Below are positions 59,206 through 64,000 of a stretch of 64,000 nucleotides of DNA, in pieces (the stretch's first letter is position 1; the number at the start of each line of letters is the position of its first letter). The position numbers and the translations under genes were made by a program. The notes beneath the pieces are model-generated. The model ran no database searches. It was given only the letters and a program-made list of their open reading frames with translations, and was not told the DNA's origin. The stretch spans positions 1 through 64,000 of the forward strand of contig CANFYZ010000006.1 of NCBI GenBank assembly GCA_947451385.1, in the 5' to 3' direction. This DNA comes from Comamonadaceae bacterium (GTDB lineage: Bacteria > Pseudomonadota > Gammaproteobacteria > Burkholderiales > Burkholderiaceae_C).

Positions 59206-59702
59206 CGCTCAGCCCAGCGCAACACGAGCGGCTGACTTTTTTGTGCCGGGTCACGCAAAAAGAAATTCACCATCTGCAAGACACCGATCGCAGACTCTTT
59301 GCGGACCTTTTTACGATTGAAGCCGCTCGGAAAATAGAAACCGATCCCATTCTGGCCGAGCGCCTGGATGCCTTTGTCAGCCGTTTCGGCCGGTTACAGG
59401 ACAACCTAGGCGATAAATTCTTGCCTCAACTGCTGTCGGCTATGGCCGAAAAGTCCGGTGCGGCCATCGACAACCTGGACAAAGCGGAAAGACTGGGTTG
59501 GATCGATTCTGCAGAGACCGGGCTCGAAATCAGAAAACTTCGCAATCAGATGGTCCACGAATATATTGAAGATTTGGTCATATTGACCAGTGCACTTCAA
59601 ACTGGCCACCAACATGTCTCCACCTTGGTCGCAGCAGGCCAAAGCATGATCGCGCAAGCCACACGGCTTCTTACGCCACCCCCTACCCAGTCCCCAACAT
59701 GA
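59202..59702 (+). CDS. HEPN-domain protein (HepT-like toxin candidate)
   Basis: 'LEIRKLRNQMVHEYIEDL' = RX4HXY motif (R114...H119-x-Y121); GTG start overlaps the MNT stop. Confidence 0.82.
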   Translation: MTLSPAQHERLTFLCRVTQKEIHHLQDTDRRLFADLFTIEAARKIETDPILAERLDAFVSRFGRLQDNLGDKFLPQLLSAMAEKSGAAIDNLDKAERLGWIDSAETGLEIRKLRNQMVHEYIEDLVILTSALQTGHQHVSTLVAAGQSMIAQATRLLTPPPTQSPT

Positions 59703-60895
59703 CCGAAACCCCCAATACCTTCTCAGAGCCAGAAGACGACGAGATCAGTCTTTTGGACCTACTCCAAACCATTGTCGACAATCTGCGTTTGCTGGTGCTA
59801 GGCCCTTTGGCAGTTGGCTTGCTGGCCCTGGGCATAAGTTTTGTTATTCCTCCCACTTTCACCGCTAAAACCCAGTTTTTGCCGCCTCAGCAGCAGCAAA
59901 GCGCTGCCGCCAGTATGCTGGCCAGTTTGGGCAGCTTAGGTGGATTGGCCGGCGCCGCCGCGGGCCTTAAAAACCCCGCAGACCAGTACGTGGCCTACAT
60001 GAAAAGCGTCAGCTTGCAAGACGCCTTGATTGGGCGCTTTAAGTTGCAAGAACGTTACGATGCCAAAACCAAGATGGACACCCGCACCATCTTGAACAAC
60101 AACGTGCGGATTGCCTCAGGCAAAGAAGGTTTGATCTCTGTAGAAGTGGACGACAAAGACCCTCAGTTTGCCGCCGACCTGGCCAACGCCCATGTGCAAG
60201 AGTTGGTCAAACTGCTGGGCAAAATGGCTGTGACCGAGGCCCAATACCGCCGCTTGTTTTTTGAAAAACAACTCAGTCAAGCCAAAGACAATTTAATTGC
60301 TGCCGAGGTCGCGCTCAAAGCCACGGGCATCTCCAGCAGTGTTCTAAAGTCCAACCCCGCCTCGGCTGTGGCCGCAGTGGCGGCACTCAAAGCGCAGGTG
60401 ACGGCGCAAGAAGTCAAAGTGGGCGCCATGCGCGGCTACTTGGCCGAAACCGCGCCCGACTTTAAACAAGCCATGAACGAGTTGGCCAACCTGCGCAGTC
60501 AACTGGCGAAACAAGAAAAAGACGAACCCGGTAGTTCGGTCAATGCCGGCACAGTGGTAACAAAAGACTCGGGCGACTACGTCACCAAATACCGCGAATA
60601 CAAATACCAAGAAACTTTGTTTGAACAGTTTTCAAAACAATTTGAAATCGCCAAGGTAGATGAATCCCGTGAAGGCGCGGTGATTCAGGTGCTGGATGTT
60701 GCCGAAGCCCCAGAACGCAAAACCAAACCTAAAAAGGCCCTCATCTCCATCATTGCTACTTTGGCCTCAGGCTTTGCGTTGCTGCTTTTTGTCTTCATCC
60801 GCCAAGCCTTGCGTCACGCTGGGCAAGACACCGAATCTGCCAAAAAGCTCGGCGCCCTCAAAACCTCATGGCGCAGAGCCTTGGGGCTAGCCTGA
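59699..60895 (+). CDS. Wzz/PCP-family polysaccharide chain-length determinant, no C-terminal kinase
   Basis: N-terminal TM 'LLVLGPLAVGLLALGISFVIPPTFTAKTQFLPP', coiled middle, C-terminal 'VAEAPERKTKPKKALISIIATLASGFALLLFVFIRQAL'; ATGA overlap with the HEPN gene. Confidence 0.92.
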   Translation: MTETPNTFSEPEDDEISLLDLLQTIVDNLRLLVLGPLAVGLLALGISFVIPPTFTAKTQFLPPQQQQSAAASMLASLGSLGGLAGAAAGLKNPADQYVAYMKSVSLQDALIGRFKLQERYDAKTKMDTRTILNNNVRIASGKEGLISVEVDDKDPQFAADLANAHVQELVKLLGKMAVTEAQYRRLFFEKQLSQAKDNLIAAEVALKATGISSSVLKSNPASAVAAVAALKAQVTAQEVKVGAMRGYLAETAPDFKQAMNELANLRSQLAKQEKDEPGSSVNAGTVVTKDSGDYVTKYREYKYQETLFEQFSKQFEIAKVDESREGAVIQVLDVAEAPERKTKPKKALISIIATLASGFALLLFVFIRQALRHAGQDTESAKKLGALKTSWRRALGLA

Positions 60896-60973
60896 TGGTC
60901 ACTTCAGCTGACTCGGCAGTGCGGTTCAGCGGCCGCTGTTCTATTTTCTTGTTTATTCTTAGATAATCTTTTC

Positions 60974-61180
60974 ATGAGCTTGCCGAGCCTGCCCGGCCTG
61001 CCACCAGCTGTCTACATCGCTGGGCTGGCGTCTTTTTTTGCAGTCTCCGTGCTCTTGGTGCTCACCAAACGCTGGCACGGATGGTTCTCTATGGACGGTC
61101 TTTCAGGTGTGCAAAAAATGCACTTGGTAATCCTCCCCTTTTGCAGGGGGCGCAGAAGTAGAAACGTTACGTGGCCCTGA
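60974..61180 (+). pseudogene. N-terminal fragment of a WecA/MraY-like glycosyl-1-phosphate transferase
   Basis: 'VYIAGLASFFAVSVLLVLTKRWHGWFSMDGLSGVQKMH' resembles the family N-terminus, then similarity stops abruptly. Confidence 0.65.
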
Positions 61181-61289
61181 CCACCCGATTCCTAAGCCGC
61201 AAGATGGAAGAGTACGAAGCACTGAAGTTAGATATCGAGGCGCTCAAGTCTGAAGTCGATGCCCCAGTGCAAGACAAAACACAAAAAGC

Positions 61290-62741
61290 ATGATCCAAGT
61301 CACCCCCGTCATCCTCTGCGGCGGCTCCGGCACACGTTTGTGGCCACTGTCGCGCACCGGTTTCCCCAAGCAGTTCCTTTGCCTAACGGGCAACGAGAGC
61401 CTGTTTCAGCAAGCCGCACGAAGGCTGGCCGCTTTGGGCAACGACAGCATTCACGTCGCACCCCCCGTCATCGTCAGCGGCGAGGACCACCGCTTTTTGG
61501 CATCGGAGCAACTGCGCGAAGTGGGCATTGCACTGGGCACTGCCTTACTTGAGCCCGTGGGCCGCAACACCGCCCCGGCCCTGACCTTGACCGCCTTGGC
61601 CGCTATGCAAAACGGCCAAGACCCCGTGCTGGTCGTCACCCCTGCAGACCAAACCATTGCCCATCCAGCTGCATTTACCGCCGCCGTGCAACAAGCCATC
61701 GCCCAAGCCGCCCAAGGCGATATCGTCATTTTGGGCGTCACCCCCGACAAACCCGAAACCGGATACGGCTACATCCGCACTGATCTAGGTAGGAGCGCAC
61801 CCCCGTGCGCGAATGTCTTGAATGTCGCTGCCTTCGTCGAAAAACCCAACCAAGCCACAGCCGAGGCCTACCTCAAAGAAGGCGGCTACTTCTGGAACGC
61901 AGGCATGTTCGTGCTCCGGGCATCGGTCTGGCTCAAGGCCCTGCAAACCTTCCGCCCCGACATCGCCCAAGCCTGCCAAACCGCCTGGACCGCTAAAAAG
62001 CAAGACGCACAATTCATCCGCCCCGGCAAAGCAGAATTTGCCGCCATCCCCGCAGAGTCTGTGGACTACGCCGTCATGGAGCACTGCCCCGGCAGCGCAT
62101 TTCCCATCCAGATGGTGCCGCTGGACGCTGGCTGGTCTGACCTGGGCGCTTGGGACGCAGTCTGGAACGTGCTGCCCAAAGACGCCCAAGGCAACGCCCA
62201 TGTGGGCGACGTGCTGACCACCGACAGCCACAACACCTTGGTGCATGCCAGCAACCGCCTGGTCAGCCTGGTGGGGGTGAGCGACCTCATTGTGGTCGAG
62301 ACCCCCGACGCCGTGCTGGTGGCCGACAAAAACCGCAGCCAAGACGTCAAGCACATCGTTGCCCAACTGCAAGCGACCAAGCGCGAAGAACAAACCCTGC
62401 ACCGCAAAGTGCACCGCCCATGGGGCTGGTACGACAGCATCGACGAAGGCGGCCGCTTCAAGGTCAAGCGCATCCAGGTCAAGCCTAAGGCCAGCCTCAG
62501 CCTGCAAAAACATCATCACCGCGCAGAGCACTGGATCGTCGTCAAAGGCACAGCCGAAATCACCAACGGCGACAAAGTGCTCACCCTGACCGAAAACCAA
62601 TCCACCTACATCCCCTTGGGCGAAGTGCACCGCCTGACCAACCCCGACAGCATCCCACTCGAAATCATTGAAGTGCAGACCGGCAGCTACCTGGGTGAAG
62701 ACGACATCGTGCGATTTGAAGACAACTATGGACGTAATTGA
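61290..62741 (+). CDS. manC: Mannose-1-phosphate guanylyltransferase / mannose-6-phosphate isomerase
   Basis: 'VILCGGSGTRLWPLSRTGFPKQFLCL', 'FVEKPNQATAEAYLKEGGYFWNAGMFV', cupin C-domain 'HRPWGWYDSIDEGGRFKVKRIQVKPKASLSLQKHHHRAEHWIVV'. Confidence 0.97.
   Translation: MIQVTPVILCGGSGTRLWPLSRTGFPKQFLCLTGNESLFQQAARRLAALGNDSIHVAPPVIVSGEDHRFLASEQLREVGIALGTALLEPVGRNTAPALTLTALAAMQNGQDPVLVVTPADQTIAHPAAFTAAVQQAIAQAAQGDIVILGVTPDKPETGYGYIRTDLGRSAPPCANVLNVAAFVEKPNQATAEAYLKEGGYFWNAGMFVLRASVWLKALQTFRPDIAQACQTAWTAKKQDAQFIRPGKAEFAAIPAESVDYAVMEHCPGSAFPIQMVPLDAGWSDLGAWDAVWNVLPKDAQGNAHVGDVLTTDSHNTLVHASNRLVSLVGVSDLIVVETPDAVLVADKNRSQDVKHIVAQLQATKREEQTLHRKVHRPWGWYDSIDEGGRFKVKRIQVKPKASLSLQKHHHRAEHWIVVKGTAEITNGDKVLTLTENQSTYIPLGEVHRLTNPDSIPLEIIEVQTGSYLGEDDIVRFEDNYGRN
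61789..61814. repeat. REP-like palindrome inside manC
   Basis: GTAGGAGCGCACCCCCGTGCGCGAAT; GCGCAC/GTGCGC stem with CCCC loop and GTAGGA...GAAT flanks. Confidence 0.6.
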
Positions 62742-63872
62742 ATGACAAAAAAAATGGATTCGAAAGTTGCTCTCATAACTGGAATTACAGGTCAAGATGG
62801 ATCTTATCTTGCAGAGTTCTTGCTTGAAAAAGGTTATGTCGTTCACGGCATTAAGCGCCGAGCGTCAAGTTTCAATACGGCACGCATAGACCACATATAT
62901 CAAGATTCTCACGTTGATAATGCGAAATTTAAACTTCATTACGGTGACTTGAGTGATACCAGTAATTTGGTACGTATTATCCAAGAAACACAGCCAGACG
63001 AAATCTATAACTTAGGTGCCCAGAGTCATGTAGCTGTGAGTTTTGAGAGTCCTGAATACACTGCAGATGTAGATGGCATTGGTACTTTACGTATGCTAGA
63101 AGCAATTCGTATTCTGGGGCTTGAGAAAAAAACTCGATTTTATCAAGCATCTACATCAGAGCTTTATGGCCTAGTCCAAGAAACACCACAGACAGAAACT
63201 ACGCCTTTTTACCCACGCAGTCCTTATGCGGTTGCAAAACTATATGCATATTGGATCGTTGTAAACTATAGGGAGGCTTATGGAGTTTATGCTTGCAATG
63301 GTATTTTGTTTAATCACGAAAGCCCTCGTCGTGGTGAAACTTTCGTTACTCGAAAAATAACCAGGGGTCTCTGCAATATAGCTCAAGGGTTAGAGCCGTG
63401 CTTGTACATGGGCAATCTTGATTCTCTTCGTGACTGGGGTCATGCAAAAGATTACGTACGAATGCAGTGGCTTATGTTGCAGCAAGAACTGCCTGAAGAT
63501 TTCGTTATTGCTACTGGTGTCCAGTACAGTGTTCGTCAATTCATTGAGATGTCGGCTAAAAAACTGGGGTTCTCCATAGCTTGGAGTGGTCAAGGGGTGG
63601 AAGAAGTTGGTCTGGTTGATCAGATTGCGCCAAAAGTGGAAACAGAGCGATGCCCGGCATTAAAATCCGGCATGGTCATCATTCGAATTGATCCACGTTA
63701 CTTTCGTCCCACAGAAGTTGAAACCTTGCTCGGCGACGCCACTAAAGCGAGGAACAAACTAGGCTGGTCCCCAGAGATCACCCTGATCGATATGGTGGCC
63801 GAGATGATTGAGTCAGACCTCCTCGATGCGCGTCGCGCCGTAATGCTCAAAAAGGTCGGATTGGAAAAATGA
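62742..63872 (+). CDS. gmd: GDP-mannose 4,6-dehydratase
   Basis: '[44 protein letters not shown]', '[66 protein letters not shown]'. Confidence 0.98.
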   Translation: MTKKMDSKVALITGITGQDGSYLAEFLLEKGYVVHGIKRRASSFNTARIDHIYQDSHVDNAKFKLHYGDLSDTSNLVRIIQETQPDEIYNLGAQSHVAVSFESPEYTADVDGIGTLRMLEAIRILGLEKKTRFYQASTSELYGLVQETPQTETTPFYPRSPYAVAKLYAYWIVVNYREAYGVYACNGILFNHESPRRGETFVTRKITRGLCNIAQGLEPCLYMGNLDSLRDWGHAKDYVRMQWLMLQQELPEDFVIATGVQYSVRQFIEMSAKKLGFSIAWSGQGVEEVGLVDQIAPKVETERCPALKSGMVIIRIDPRYFRPTEVETLLGDATKARNKLGWSPEITLIDMVAEMIESDLLDARRAVMLKKVGLEK

Positions 63873-64000
63873 GCTTTAACCCATTCAAGGACCTTGATGC
63901 CTTCGCTTTGCGCCGACAAGACAACAGAGGTCATCTCGACGTCCTGTATGAGCAAGGGGGGGTTGTGCTGAAGCGATCCTTTTCTAAAGCAGGTGTTTTC
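63869..64000 (+). CDS. dTDP-4-dehydrorhamnose 3,5-epimerase-like (RmlC family) protein, truncated by window end
   Basis: ATGA overlap with gmd; [44 protein letters not shown]. Confidence 0.6.
   Translation, partial: MSFNPFKDLDAFALRRQDNRGHLDVLYEQGGVVLKRSFSKAGVF

Noticed and set aside
61125-61180. Possible insertion-sequence remnant (cctccccttttgcagggggcgcagaagtag)
   Set aside because: No recognisable transposase, terminal inverted repeats or target duplication; kept only as an unexplained junction.
1-64000. tRNA, rRNA, prophage or integrative element
   Set aside because: No cloverleaf, rRNA or phage/integrase sequence recognised; intergenic spaces are mostly too short.

Overview
64 kb of GC-rich proteobacterial chromosome. 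Gene content and order (rpsP-rimM-trmD-rplS, rpsT/murJ, purM/hda/pcnB/folK, several Bug-family binding proteins) suggest Burkholderiales/Comamonadaceae; that placement is inference. Left to right: (1) 3' part of a large low-complexity exported protein followed by a type I secretion operon (ABC exporter, HlyD, TolC) and a PAP2 phosphatase; (2) a minus-strand catabolic cluster (two Bug binding proteins, cupin, Zn/quinone oxidoreductase, BKACE/DUF849, SDR, intradiol dioxygenase, Tat/lipobox amidohydrolase) with a divergent LacI regulator; (3) a 1348-aa RTX protein with a serralysin-like zinc-protease motif and a dockerin-like module; (4) about 35 kb of mostly housekeeping genes; (5) from about 54.2 kb, an H-NS-like protein, an RfaH-like antiterminator overlapping uppS, dgkA, then an exopolysaccharide locus. 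That locus has an ops-like element in its leader, a Wza/OtnA-like export protein, an MNT/HEPN (MntA/HepT-like) pair inserted with overlapping codons, a Wzz-like protein, a truncated WecA/MraY-like transferase, manC, gmd and the start of an RmlC-like epimerase. The best candidates for something undescribed are the MNT-HEPN module inside an ops/RfaH-type polysaccharide operon, the symmetric apparently leaderless divergent iron-transport promoter, the stop-codon-associated tandem repeats in the catabolic cluster, and the inverted domain order with 93-aa super-repeats of the RTX protease. No rRNA, tRNA, CRISPR array or intact mobile element was seen. No searches were run; product calls come from motif recognition in the supplied translations.
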